This document shows, piece by piece, positions 52,502-61,443 of a stretch of DNA of 64,000 nucleotides (position 1 is its first letter; the number at the start of each line of letters is the position of its first letter). The stretch comes from Candidatus Eisenbacteria bacterium. GTDB taxonomy: Bacteria > Eisenbacteria > RBG-16-71-46 > JACRLI01. The DNA lies in the NCBI GenBank assembly GCA_016235265.1, contig JACRLI010000007.1:171801-235800 (forward strand), written 5' to 3'. The translations under genes were made by a program, and so were the position numbers. A model generated the notes under the pieces. That model did not search any database. It had not been told where the DNA came from and saw only the letters and a program-made list of their open reading frames with translations.

Positions 52502-54193
52502 ATGGTGACGCGTCCCGTTCCGGCTGCCAGGCGGCGGCCCGCCTGCGATTCCCGCCCTCCGGCCCCCGCCCGTTCCGCGTGTGTTTCCGCGGCCATCCTC
52601 GCCGCGCTTCTGGCGCTCTTCCCGGCTGCCGGTCCCGCGCCGGCCGCGCCCGTCACCCCCGCGGACCTCCCGCCGCCCATTCCGACCCGGGGACTCGACC
52701 GGGAGCCCGCGCTGGCCGTGTTCATGGACCAGCTCGACGCGGCGTGGCGCTCGCTGCTCCTGAACCAGCGCCGCTGCGAGGTGGAGCCCATGGACCCGGA
52801 CACCTGCGACCCGGTGCGCTGGAGCCAGGCCGCGAGCGAATTCCTCTCCAACCCCGACTACGTGGACGTGGTGTGGCACCGCCGCGGCCGGGTGAAGGAC
52901 GCCGCGCTGGCCCTGCGCCTGAACCGGGCGTGGCCGCCCGTGCTGCGCGCGGTGTTCGACCAGGAGCCCTACCTGCACCAGGTGGCCGATCCGCTCACCG
53001 ATACCGTCGCCACGTTCAAGGCGGCCGTGGGTGGGGTGCTCGTCACCCGCGAGCAGGCCCGGGAGATCATGCGCCACGACGAGGATCGCGTGCGCCGGCG
53101 CGACGCATTCGAGAGCGGCGAGCCGCTGTCTCAGAAGCTGGCCCCCGACCTGCGCGAGCTGATCCGCCGCCGCAACCTGGTGGCCATGCGCTACGGCTAC
53201 GACGGCTACGTGCCGCTGGCGCTGGAGTGCGAGGGCCTGGATCCGCGCCGCATCGAGGCGTTCGAGGACAGCCTGGAGGCCCTCACCCGCGGTCCCTATC
53301 ACCGGCTGGTGGAGCGCATCCGGTCCCGCATGGGCGTGTTCCAGCTCCACCCGTGGGACCTGACCTACGGCCAGGGGCTGCTGGACGTGGTCGCCGACAC
53401 GACCATCCGCGGCGACCAGGCCGCCCTGCGCCTGGGCTCGTTCATGGCGGGCCTGGGCTTCAACCCCGACCTGCTGCCCATCCGGGTGTACTTCAAGTCG
53501 CGCTATCCATACAGCGCGCGCTGTGTGGCGGTGGATCCCCCGGCGGACGTGCGGCTGCTCGCCAACCCCCGCGACGGCCTGGGCGGGATCATCTCGGTGT
53601 TCCATGAGAACGGCCGGGGGCTGCAGGAGAAGTACCTGGCCGACCCGCGGCCGTCCACGCGCGACCTGCCCGAGACGTGGCGCGAAGCGCTGGGCAACCT
53701 GTTCGCGGGCTTTCCCGCCGAGCCCGAGTGGCTCTCGGGAGCCGCGAACCTGCCGGACTCCTCCGCGCAGGCCTGCCGCCGCCGCTGGCTGGGTGCGCGG
53801 CTGCTTTCGGTGCGCAGCCTGCTGATGCTCTCGCGTTTCGAGCGCGAGTTGTACCGCGACCCGGCGTGCAACGCCGACAGCCTGTGGCGCGCGTACAACG
53901 AGAAGTACCTGGAGGTGGAGGGGGCCGAGCCGACGCTGTGGGCCTCCGAAACCCCCATCCTGGTGCAGCCGCTCTCGGCCACGCGCCACCTGGCGGCCGA
54001 GGCCGCCGCGGCGCAACTGCGCGCGGCCGCGCGACTCAAGTGCGGCCTGCCGGAAGGCTCGTGCCTGGGGAAATACCTGGAGCAGGAGGTGTATACTCCC
54101 GCCGCCACGAAACCCTGGGCGGAAGTGCTGCGGGAAGCCACCGGCTCAACCCTGGGCGCCGGCGCGCTGGCGAAGGAGCTGGCGGGCCCGTGA
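52502..54193 (+). CDS. exported M2 (ACE-like) peptidase homologue, HExxH lost
   Basis: A 563-residue protein of the M2/M3-like gluzincin fold. Signal segment VSAAILAALLALFPAAGPAPA. The helical body (RALDREPALAVFMDQLDAAW-like) leads to the zinc helix at about residue 368, which reads FHENGRGLQ: the second His of HExxH is Arg. The third-ligand region is kept (WREALGNLFAGF, matching HEAIGD in ACE). Catalysis is doubtful. ATG 52502 lacks a ribosome site; TACATT ends six bases upstream, so it may be leaderless. Confidence 0.75.
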   Translation: MVTRPVPAARRRPACDSRPPAPARSACVSAAILAALLALFPAAGPAPAAPVTPADLPPPIPTRGLDREPALAVFMDQLDAAWRSLLLNQRRCEVEPMDPDTCDPVRWSQAASEFLSNPDYVDVVWHRRGRVKDAALALRLNRAWPPVLRAVFDQEPYLHQVADPLTDTVATFKAAVGGVLVTREQAREIMRHDEDRVRRRDAFESGEPLSQKLAPDLRELIRRRNLVAMRYGYDGYVPLALECEGLDPRRIEAFEDSLEALTRGPYHRLVERIRSRMGVFQLHPWDLTYGQGLLDVVADTTIRGDQAALRLGSFMAGLGFNPDLLPIRVYFKSRYPYSARCVAVDPPADVRLLANPRDGLGGIISVFHENGRGLQEKYLADPRPSTRDLPETWREALGNLFAGFPAEPEWLSGAANLPDSSAQACRRRWLGARLLSVRSLLMLSRFERELYRDPACNADSLWRAYNEKYLEVEGAEPTLWASETPILVQPLSATRHLAAEAAAAQLRAAARLKCGLPEGSCLGKYLEQEVYTPAATKPWAEVLREATGSTLGAGALAKELAGP

Positions 54194-54313
54194 ACGGCCG
54201 CGGCGCGCGACGGCGCCCGGCCTCCGGCGGATCATGCAGGTGCGGAGGGCCGCCCACGCGGCCGTCCGCGACACCCAGCGGGGGGCGCCGCGTCGCGCCC
54301 CCGGAGGACACGC

Positions 54314-54952
54314 GTGCGGGAAGAAGATGACGACCGCGAACTGGACGACCTCGACGACGACGCCCCGATTCCCGGTGACGTTTTCGACGAGGATGCCGAA
54401 CTGCCCGGCGGCGGCGAGCTGCCCGGCGGGGACGAAGGTGGGGACGAAGGTGCCGGCCCGCGCCTGATCCTGGTGGATGGCGAGGCCGTCATCCGCGGCT
54501 CGGCCTCGCTGAACGAGGCCTGGGCGACCGACCGCGCCAGCGCCGTGCTGACGCTGGTGAACCTGCTCAGCTGGGCCATGGCGCACCAGGGCGCGGACTT
54601 CATCCTGGTGGTGGACGAATCCTGCCGCGCCGACGACGTGGACGTGGCCGCCGCCGGCCTGGCCCAGCGCTGCCCCGCTCCGGGCCAGACCGTGAGCGAA
54701 ATGATGATGTTCCTCGCCGAGAGCTCCCGCGCGGAGGGCCGCCCCACCACCGTGGTCACCTCCGACGTGGAGGTGGTGCGCTTCGCCGCCCTCGAGGGCA
54801 TCCAGTCCAACCTGGCCGACCTGTTCGCCGCCAGCCTGGTCGGCGGGGCCACGAAGGAGGACGACGAATTCCAGAAACCCCCGGGCCTCACCCCGAAGGA
54901 GAGCCGGGAATGGGACGAGTTCGTGGCGAAGTGGAAGCGGGGACGCGCCTGA
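54314..54952 (+). CDS. NYN-domain (YacP-like) predicted RNA-binding/nuclease protein
   Basis: A 212-residue protein. Residues 1-50 are an acidic Asp/Glu/Gly-rich tail. The rest resembles a NYN/YacP fold: RLILVDGEAVIRGS at the first strand, ADFILVVDES and TTVVTSDVEVV as later acidic strands. YacP-type proteins associate with RNA processing. Catalytic acids appear present but this needs alignment. GGAGG lies before GTG 54314. The stop is followed by a bidirectional hairpin. Confidence 0.6.
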   Translation: MREEDDDRELDDLDDDAPIPGDVFDEDAELPGGGELPGGDEGGDEGAGPRLILVDGEAVIRGSASLNEAWATDRASAVLTLVNLLSWAMAHQGADFILVVDESCRADDVDVAAAGLAQRCPAPGQTVSEMMMFLAESSRAEGRPTTVVTSDVEVVRFAALEGIQSNLADLFAASLVGGATKEDDEFQKPPGLTPKESREWDEFVAKWKRGRA

Positions 54953-54960
54953 GAATGGAA

Positions 54961-54992
54961 GAGCGGCCCGCCGATTCCCCGGCAGGCCGCTC
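54961..54992. terminator. bidirectional terminator hairpin
   Basis: GAGCGGCC and GGCCGCTC arms with an inner GCCG/CGGC pairing, between convergent genes. Confidence 0.55.
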
Positions 54993-55020
54993 CGCCCTGG
55001 ATTCCACCGTGTCTCCTCGG

Positions 55021-55839
55021 CTATGCCCCGCCCTTCGACACCGGCACCTTCACACCGCTCTGCAGCACCAGGTTCACCTTCTGCCCGGCCGGCAGCTCCA
55101 CGGGCTTGCCGCGCGCCGCGACCGCCGCACCGCCGCCCACGACCGCGCCGATGGCCGCGCCCTTCTTGGTGTTGCCCGAGATCTTGCCCAGGATGCCGCC
55201 GATGACGGCCCCGGCGCCCACGGTGGCCACGTCGCGCGTGGTGGTGCCGCCGGCCTCGAATGTGTCGGGCTTGGCGTCAATGTCCACGGCCTCGCCGCCG
55301 GAGAGGGCGAACTTGTCGTAGGACAGGATCAACTTGGCCTTGGTCTTGCCGCGTTTCGCCGGCTCGGCGTAGACCACGTGGCCCAGGACGCGGGTGCCGG
55401 CGGGCAGGACCACCCTGCCGTCCAGGGAGACCGGCGCGGCCAGTTCCGCGGTGAACGTGTCGCCTTCCTTGCTGGTCTCGCTGGAGAGCGCCGCGGTCAG
55501 GCCCATCTCACCGGCGTTTCCGGCCGGGATGTCGGCGTAGGTCACCTTCGGGGGCGCGGGGGTCCCCGAGCCGCCCGAACCGTCGCCCCGGGGCGGCCGG
55601 GGCCGGTTCCTGCCGCCGGAGGCCGCCGGCGGGGGCGGGATCGCGCCGCCACTCAGCCTCTCGGACTCGCGCTCCCGGTCCGACATGCTCACCGCGCTGT
55701 CCCTGGCCGCGGCCATGCTGTCGGCCACGGCGGCGGAATCGGCCGCGGAACCGGCGGTGGTGGAATCTTCCTTCTTGCCGCAGCCGGCCACGGCCAGCAG
55801 GGCCAGGGCGCCGGCCAACATCCAGACACGTGCTCTCAT
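55021..55839 (-). CDS. glycine-zipper lipoprotein
   Basis: A 272-residue lipoprotein: hydrophobic start ending LLAVAGC, then a Ser/Ala/Asp-rich linker (AADSAAVADSMAAARDS), a Pro/Gly linker and a C-terminal domain. The end has a glycine-zipper (GAGAVIGGILGKISG, AAIGAVVGGGAAVAARG) preceding a beta-strand tail (VELPAGQKVNLVLQSG). This resembles outer-membrane 17-kDa/TrbI-like anchoring modules. AAGGAGG lies before ATG 55839; a promoter is at 55888-55917. Role unknown. Confidence 0.7.
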   Translation of the reverse strand: MRARVWMLAGALALLAVAGCGKKEDSTTAGSAADSAAVADSMAAARDSAVSMSDRERESERLSGGAIPPPPAASGGRNRPRPPRGDGSGGSGTPAPPKVTYADIPAGNAGEMGLTAALSSETSKEGDTFTAELAAPVSLDGRVVLPAGTRVLGHVVYAEPAKRGKTKAKLILSYDKFALSGGEAVDIDAKPDTFEAGGTTTRDVATVGAGAVIGGILGKISGNTKKGAAIGAVVGGGAAVAARGKPVELPAGQKVNLVLQSGVKVPVSKGGA

Positions 55840-56147
55840 CAGGCACCTCCTTCGTGGAGAATCGGGACGCACTTCGGGTTCCTCTCAAATGTAGAGGCCG
55901 TGTCCGCGAGGTGGCAAGTGCGGATCCCCGGCCCGCCATCGAAGCCGTAAGATTCTGGGGCAACGTACGATACTGGAAAGTGACCGCCCCCGCGAACGTG
56001 GGGTGGTCCCCGCGCGGGGGGCCGGGAGGCTATACTCCCCGGCACGCTCGGGGCGCATCCGGCGCGGCAGTCGAAAGGCCGGGTTGGGTGCCTGCCTTAC
56101 CGTTTGGATGCACCGCCGGGGCGGAAGACCCTGTACGCCGGGGGCCC
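55840..56147. other. divergent intergenic region
   Basis: About 308 bases between the lipoprotein and TMTC-like genes. It contains the minus-strand promoter (55888-55917) and, for the plus strand, TATACT at 56031-56036 without a clear -35. The sequence between looks non-coding. Confidence 0.5.
55888..55917 (-). promoter_or_regulatory. promoter for the glycine-zipper lipoprotein
   Basis: On the minus strand TTGCCA (55917-55912), 18-base spacer, TACATT (55893-55888), about 50 bases before ATG 55839. Confidence 0.55.
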
Positions 56148-58106
56148 ATGTCGCCGCTTTCCACGCCGTTCGACATCAGCAGGCTCCGCCAGCTGGCAGC
56201 CCGCAACCGCAACCAGGCGGAGGCGGCCGAGCGCGCATTCCGCTGGCTGGGATGGGCGGTGCTCTTCGCGGCGGCCCTGTGGTTGTACCTGCCCTCCGTG
56301 AGCGCCGACATCGTATGGGACGACGCCGCCCGCATCGGCCTGGCCGCCGCCCCCACGGGTCAGCCGTACCGCGACGTGGTGCGCTTCGATCGCGAGCTGG
56401 GCGAGGGTCCCGAGCGCTACCGCCCGCTCACCCAGCTCTCCCTGCGGCTGGACCAGCTGCGCGGGGGCGGGCCCGCGCACTATCACCTGACCTCCGTGTT
56501 GCTCCACCTTCTCAACATCGTGCTGCTGTTCTTCTCCGCGCGCGCGATGCAGCTCACGCGCGGGGCGGCGTGGCTGGCGGCGCTGTTCTTCGCCGTCTAC
56601 CCGCTCGGCATCCACGCCGTGGGCCACGTGGCGGCGCGCGAGGAGGTGCTGGCGCTGCCGTTCATCCTGGGCGCGTTCCTGCTCCACGCCTCGGGGCGCT
56701 GGCGCTACCAGCCGCTGGCGGTGCTGTGCTTCGCCCTGGCCCTGCTGGCGCGGCCCGCGGCCGCCGGTGCGGGGCTGCTGTTCCTGGCCCGCGAGTTGCG
56801 CACCGGCCGGAGCTGGCGCGTGGTGCTGGCGCGGATGATCCCCTACGCGGCGATCGGCGGGGTGGTGCTGCTGGTGGTACGGCAGCACTTCGGCAGCCTG
56901 GGTTTCATGTCCGCCCGGGAGGGGCAGCCGCTGGACCTGCTGCGCACCGGCGGCGTGGCCTTCTACGACCTCTTCCAGCTGATGCTGCGGCCGTTCGTGC
57001 GCAGCGAGCCCTCGGTCCTGAGCTTCCGCGCGGAGAACCTGGTGCCGTGGGTGCGTGGCTGGGCCGAACCGCGAATGCTGGTGGGGATCGCGTTCCTCCT
57101 GGGCTACGCGGCGGCCACCTGGCTCACGCTGCGAGGCCGGGGTCGCGCCTTCGTGGCACTGGCCGCGCTTCCGGCGCTGTGGATGCCCCTGGACAGCCTG
57201 TTCTTCGGCCGCGCCTTCGACCTGTCCCGCAACCTCTACGCGCCGTCGGCGGCGTTCGTGATGCTGCTGGCCCTGGTGGTGGAGCGCGCCGGGTTCGAGC
57301 CGGGCGCCGGCCACCTGCGGCGCGGGCTGGTCAGCGGGGCGGCGGCGGTGTTGCTGCTCTCGTTCCTGGTTGCGGGCCAGGCGCGCCTGGCCGTGTGGCG
57401 GGACGAGGGCAACGTGTACCTGGAGGCAGTGAACCGCTACCCGTCGGTCGCCGCCTTCCATGCCGCCTACGGCACCTGGCTGGCCCGCAGCGGGGATGAA
57501 CTGCCCGCGGTGGACGAGCTGCGCCACGCCACCGAGATGGAGCCCACGCTGGCCGCCGCGCACTACAACCTGGGCCTGCTGTACCTGTCGCTGGCGCGGA
57601 ACGGCGAGGCCGCGGTGGTGTTCCAGCGCGCGGCGTCGCTGGATCCGAAGGACGCCGGGGCGTGGTATCGTCTGTCGCTGGCCGAGCGGCGAAACGGCAA
57701 CATCGAGGCGGCGCTCGGCGCGGCGGAGCGCGCCATCTCCCTGGACGGCCGCCGCGCGGAGTACCGGCTGGCGCTGTCCGCGGCCCGGCTGGACTACGGC
57801 GACCTGGCCGAGGCGGAGGCCGAGGCGCAGCAGGCCATCGTGCTGGATCCGCGCGCCTGGGGCGGCTACACCGCCATGGCGCACGTGCTGCGCCGGGCCG
57901 GCCGCCTGGAATCGGCCGTCACCACCGCCGATCGGGCGGTACGGTTGGATCCGCGCGCCCCGGAGGCGCTGCTGGAGCGGGGCCGCTGCCTGGCAGCCGC
58001 CGGCCGGGTCGCGGAGGCGCTCGAGGACGTGGAACGCTACCTCCGCCTGGAGCGCCGCCCGGACCGCGCGGCGCTGCAGTTGCGCGAGGATCTGAAGAGG
58101 AAGTAG
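56148..58106 (+). CDS. TMTC-like membrane glycosyltransferase with TPR repeats
   Basis: A 652-residue protein. About ten membrane helices (residues 30-420) with the TMTC/GT-C loop motif ERYRPLTQLSLRLDQL and HYHLTSVLLHLLNIVLL are followed by about five TPR repeats (residues 445-652; AHYNLGLLYLSLARNGEAAVVFQRA). This layout matches the TMTC family of protein O-mannosyltransferases. A role adding sugars to exported proteins is possible. The ATG at 56148 is my choice; an upstream start is not excluded. Confidence 0.72.
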   Translation: MSPLSTPFDISRLRQLAARNRNQAEAAERAFRWLGWAVLFAAALWLYLPSVSADIVWDDAARIGLAAAPTGQPYRDVVRFDRELGEGPERYRPLTQLSLRLDQLRGGGPAHYHLTSVLLHLLNIVLLFFSARAMQLTRGAAWLAALFFAVYPLGIHAVGHVAAREEVLALPFILGAFLLHASGRWRYQPLAVLCFALALLARPAAAGAGLLFLARELRTGRSWRVVLARMIPYAAIGGVVLLVVRQHFGSLGFMSAREGQPLDLLRTGGVAFYDLFQLMLRPFVRSEPSVLSFRAENLVPWVRGWAEPRMLVGIAFLLGYAAATWLTLRGRGRAFVALAALPALWMPLDSLFFGRAFDLSRNLYAPSAAFVMLLALVVERAGFEPGAGHLRRGLVSGAAAVLLLSFLVAGQARLAVWRDEGNVYLEAVNRYPSVAAFHAAYGTWLARSGDELPAVDELRHATEMEPTLAAAHYNLGLLYLSLARNGEAAVVFQRAASLDPKDAGAWYRLSLAERRNGNIEAALGAAERAISLDGRRAEYRLALSAARLDYGDLAEAEAEAQQAIVLDPRAWGGYTAMAHVLRRAGRLESAVTTADRAVRLDPRAPEALLERGRCLAAAGRVAEALEDVERYLRLERRPDRAALQLREDLKRK

Positions 58107-58150
58107 GCGCCCATCCCCGGCTTCGCCGGGCCCGGCCACACGGAGACCGC

Positions 58151-60148
58151 ATGCCCAGGAAACGCCCCATGCAGCTCGAGGACCTGTACCGCCTGAAGGC
58201 CGTCGGCCGGGTGAGTCTCTCGCCGGACGGCAGGCGCGTGGCCTTCGAACTGAAGCGCTTCGACGCCGCGGAGAACCGCAACTTCACGCAGCTGATGCTG
58301 GCCGAGGTGGACACCGGCGTGGTGCGCCCGCTCACCCAGGGCAACCACAACGACACCCGCCCGCGCTGGTCGCCCGACGGCCGCTCGATGGCCTTTCTCT
58401 CGGACCGCGGCAAGCCCACCTGCCTGTGGGTGCTTCCCATGTCCGGCGGCGACCCCCGGCGAATCACCGACCGCGACGGTGACGTCCATGACTTCGCGTG
58501 GTCCCCCGACGGCCGGCGCTTCGCCTTCACCTACCAGCCGCTCACCGCGAAGGAGAAGCTGGAGCGGGACGGGAAGGCCGATGAGCTGAAGAAGCGCCCG
58601 CAGTTCAAGCACGTCACCCGGCTCTTCCACAAGCTGGACGGCGCCGGCTGGTGGAATGGCGAGTACACCCACGTGTGGGTGGCGCCGGTCGCGGGAGGCC
58701 GCGCCCGCCAGGTCAGCTCGGGACGGCACGACGACGCGGAACCCCGCTTCAGCCCCGACGGCCGGCTGGTCTCGTTCGTGTCCAATCGTTCCGAAAACGC
58801 CGACATGAACCAGGAGAACGCGGACATCTACGTGGTGCGCCCCGCGGGCGGCCCGGTCCGCAAGCTCACCCGGGCGCAGGGAGGCGCGCGCGGCCACAGC
58901 TGGTCACCCGACGGGAAGTGGATCGCCTTCATCGGCAACGCCGCGAAGCCGGGCATGGGCTGGAAGCACCTGGACCACGTGTGGCTGCTGTCCTCGAAGG
59001 GGGGTCGCCCGCGCGAGCTGACCCGCGAGATCGACAACCACTGCTACAACGTGTGCCTGGGCGACGTCACCGGGGCGGGCTTCGAGGCCCTGCCGCCGGT
59101 GTGGTCCGCGGACGGGTCGCGCCTCTTCTTTGCCGTGGGCGAGCAGGGGGCCACCCGGCTCTACAGCCGCTCGGTGAACCGCCGGGACCTGCGCTGCGAA
59201 GTGGGCGGCGAGGTCAACCTGCTGTACTTCCAGCGCACCGCTCGCTCGGGAGCCATCGCGCTTTCCATGGGCACCGCGGTGAACCCGGGCGACGTGTTCG
59301 TGTACGACCCCGTGAAGCGTTCGCTGCGCAACCTGACCGACGTCAACGGCGAGCTGCTGCGCAAGGTGCAGGTGAGCCGGCCCGAGCCGTTCCAGGTCCG
59401 CTCCGGCCGCGCCACCATCGAGGGCTGGGTGCTCAGGCCGCCGGGGTTCAACAAGAAGCGGCGGTACCCGGCGATCCTGGAAATCCACGGCGGGCCGGCC
59501 GCCCAGTACGGATTCTCGTTCTTCCACGAGCTGCAGTGGCTCGCGGCGCGGGGTTACGTGGTGGCCTACTCCAACCCGCGCGGCAGCGCCGGGTACGGAC
59601 TGAAGTTCGTGAGCTGCACCCACGCCGACTGGGGCCGGCTGGACTACCAGGACGTCTCGAAGGTGGCCGACTGGCTGTTCGCGCGCCCCTACGTGAACCG
59701 CAAGCGGGTGGGCGTGACCGGCGGCTCCTACGGCGGCTACATGACCAACTGGCTGGTCACCCACACCGACCGGTTTCGCGCCGCGGTCACGCAGCGGAGC
59801 GTGGTGAACCTGGAATCCATGCACGGCACCAGTGATTACGGATTCGTCATGGGCCCGGAGTTCGGCGGCAGCCCCTGGAAGGGCGTGGAGCGACTGCGCC
59901 GGCAGTCGCCGCTCACGTACATCAAGAACTGTCGCACCCCGCTGCTCATCGAGCACGAGGAGCAGGACCACCGCTGCCCCATCGAACAGGCGGAGCAGTT
60001 GTTCACCGCCCTGAAGGTGCTGGGGGTGGAGACGGAGCTGGTGCGCTTCGAGGGTGAGTCCCACGGCCTGAGCCGCGGTGGAAGGCCGCAGAACCGCGGC
60101 GAGCGGCTGCGGCGGATCGTGGGCTGGTTCGACCGGCACATGAAATAG
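58151..60148 (+). CDS. S9 prolyl oligopeptidase family serine peptidase
   Basis: A 665-residue acylaminoacyl/dipeptidyl peptidase-like enzyme. The first 390 residues are a beta-propeller of WSPDGR/FSPDGR repeats (TolB-like), and the rest an alpha/beta hydrolase. The catalytic Ser is in GGSYGGYMTNW (about 526), Asp in HEEQDHRCP (about 606), His in ESHGLSR (about 636). No signal peptide. GGAGA lies before ATG 58151. A terminator follows at 60173-60196. Confidence 0.92.
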   Translation: MPRKRPMQLEDLYRLKAVGRVSLSPDGRRVAFELKRFDAAENRNFTQLMLAEVDTGVVRPLTQGNHNDTRPRWSPDGRSMAFLSDRGKPTCLWVLPMSGGDPRRITDRDGDVHDFAWSPDGRRFAFTYQPLTAKEKLERDGKADELKKRPQFKHVTRLFHKLDGAGWWNGEYTHVWVAPVAGGRARQVSSGRHDDAEPRFSPDGRLVSFVSNRSENADMNQENADIYVVRPAGGPVRKLTRAQGGARGHSWSPDGKWIAFIGNAAKPGMGWKHLDHVWLLSSKGGRPRELTREIDNHCYNVCLGDVTGAGFEALPPVWSADGSRLFFAVGEQGATRLYSRSVNRRDLRCEVGGEVNLLYFQRTARSGAIALSMGTAVNPGDVFVYDPVKRSLRNLTDVNGELLRKVQVSRPEPFQVRSGRATIEGWVLRPPGFNKKRRYPAILEIHGGPAAQYGFSFFHELQWLAARGYVVAYSNPRGSAGYGLKFVSCTHADWGRLDYQDVSKVADWLFARPYVNRKRVGVTGGSYGGYMTNWLVTHTDRFRAAVTQRSVVNLESMHGTSDYGFVMGPEFGGSPWKGVERLRRQSPLTYIKNCRTPLLIEHEEQDHRCPIEQAEQLFTALKVLGVETELVRFEGESHGLSRGGRPQNRGERLRRIVGWFDRHMK

Positions 60149-60172
60149 GTTGTGCTTCGAAGAATGTGTCTG

Positions 60173-60196
60173 GCGGGGAGCCCAATGGCTCCCCGC
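60173..60196 (+). terminator. terminator after the S9 peptidase gene
   Basis: GCGGGGAGCC-caat-GGCTCCCCGC, ten perfect pairs. Confidence 0.6.
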
Positions 60197-60323
60197 CTCG
60201 CTTGTCCACTTCCTCGACGTCAGTCCACGTACCTGGGCCGGTGCATCCGGTTCACCTTCAGGGCCGCGGGTCGGCCTCCCCGGCGCCACATTGCAAATCT
60301 TAGATATTCATTCTCACCAAACA

Positions 60324-60341
60324 GGTATACGAAAGTATACC
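60324..60341. promoter_or_regulatory. perfect palindrome upstream of the cytochrome
   Basis: GGTATAC-GAAA-GTATACC, seven perfect pairs in an AT-rich setting about 45 bases upstream of the putative -10. An operator candidate. Confidence 0.5.
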
Positions 60342-60408
60342 CATCGAGGTATCCAATTGACCCCTTGAAAATTCCCGCATCTTGTACACTCTTGTCCCGA
60401 TAACCGGA

Positions 60409-60424
60409 GGGTACGTCCGTACCC
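60409..60424. promoter_or_regulatory. perfect palindrome in the cytochrome leader
   Basis: GGGTACG-TC-CGTACCC, seven perfect pairs, lying downstream of TACACT and so probably in the mRNA leader. It could be an operator or a hairpin. Confidence 0.45.
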
Positions 60425-60483
60425 ACCGATCGGCGCCCAGGAGCGGGCGCTGTCGTAGCGGGTTCGTCGCAAAAGGAGTTGTC

Positions 60484-61431
60484 ATGAACCGTGCGTTTCG
60501 ATTCCCGGCATGGTGCTCCGCGTCCGCGCTTGTCGTTCTCGGCAGCGCGTTTCTCATGTTGGTGGGCGCGGGGCCGGCCTTGGGGCAGACGGAGGCCAAG
60601 TACGTCGGCTCCGCCGCCTGCAAGGATTGCCACGACAAGCAGGTTGCGCAGTTCGATGCAGGCGCCCACGGCCGGGCCGAGAAGGACGGTGCGGTGGTCG
60701 CGAAGGTGGTGGGGTGTGAGTCCTGCCACGGGCCGGCCTCGCTGCACGTGGCCGCCGGCGGCAACGCCGACGATCCGGGCTTCAAGACGGTCCGGAACTT
60801 CAAGAAGTTCCCCGCGGACAAGGTGCTCGAGATCTGCGGCTCCTGCCACAAGGGCGGCGACCAGTTCTACGCCCAGCACAGCGTCCACACCCGCAACAAC
60901 GTTTCCTGCGTGGACTGCCACGACATCCACCACGCCAAGAACGAGAAGACCACCCGGCTCCTGGCGGCGGACAACACCAACGCGCTGTGCCTGAAGTGCC
61001 ACACCGACAAGCGCGCCCAGATCGCGCGCTCGGCGCACATGCCGGTCAAGGAAGGCGGCATGACCTGCGCGGACTGCCACAATCCCCACGGCTCCCCGGC
61101 CCCGGGGATGCTCAAGGCCGCCTCGGGCAACGACCTGTGCCTGAGCTGCCACGCGGACAAGCGCGGCCCGTTCCTGTGGGAGCACGCTCCCGTCCGGGAG
61201 AACTGCATGAGCTGCCACGAGCCCCACGGGAGCAGCAACCCGCGGATGCTGAACGCGCGCCAGCCCCGCCTGTGTCAGCGCTGTCACATCTACAACCGGC
61301 ACCCCAGCACTCTCTACGACCAGCCCGAGCTGACGAGCAGGAGCAGCCGCCCGATCAACCGGGCCTGCCTCAACTGTCACTCGATGATTCACGGATCGAA
61401 TCACCCGTCTGGCAAGACGTTCGTCAAGTAG
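60484..61431 (+). CDS. decaheme c-type cytochrome (DmsE/MtrA type)
   Basis: A 315-residue exported cytochrome. The signal peptide (LVVLGSAFLMLVGAGPALG) is followed by ten CxxCH sites: CKDCH, CESCH, CGSCH, CVDCH, CLKCH, CADCH, CLSCH, CMSCH, CQRCH and CLNCH. Count, length and the NPHGS/EPHGS spacings match the MtrA/DmsE/PioA family, which sits inside an outer-membrane porin and passes electrons through it. The next gene, 12 bases downstream, encodes the porin. AAGGAG lies six bases before ATG 60484. Confidence 0.9.
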   Translation: MNRAFRFPAWCSASALVVLGSAFLMLVGAGPALGQTEAKYVGSAACKDCHDKQVAQFDAGAHGRAEKDGAVVAKVVGCESCHGPASLHVAAGGNADDPGFKTVRNFKKFPADKVLEICGSCHKGGDQFYAQHSVHTRNNVSCVDCHDIHHAKNEKTTRLLAADNTNALCLKCHTDKRAQIARSAHMPVKEGGMTCADCHNPHGSPAPGMLKAASGNDLCLSCHADKRGPFLWEHAPVRENCMSCHEPHGSSNPRMLNARQPRLCQRCHIYNRHPSTLYDQPELTSRSSRPINRACLNCHSMIHGSNHPSGKTFVK

Positions 61432-61443
61432 GAGGCTGGATCA

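Larger units (their letters stand above)
60149..60483. other. region upstream of the decaheme cytochrome
   Basis: A 335-base gap containing the S9 terminator, an AT-rich stretch (60290-60400) and two perfect palindromes. TACACT at 60385-60390 is the best -10, without a well-spaced -35. AAAAGGAG gives the ribosome site before ATG 60484. Confidence 0.55.

Noticed and set aside
60385-60483. Cyclic di-GMP riboswitch before the cytochrome
   Set aside because: Such riboswitches often precede multiheme cytochromes, but the conserved core of the GEMM class could not be found in this leader.
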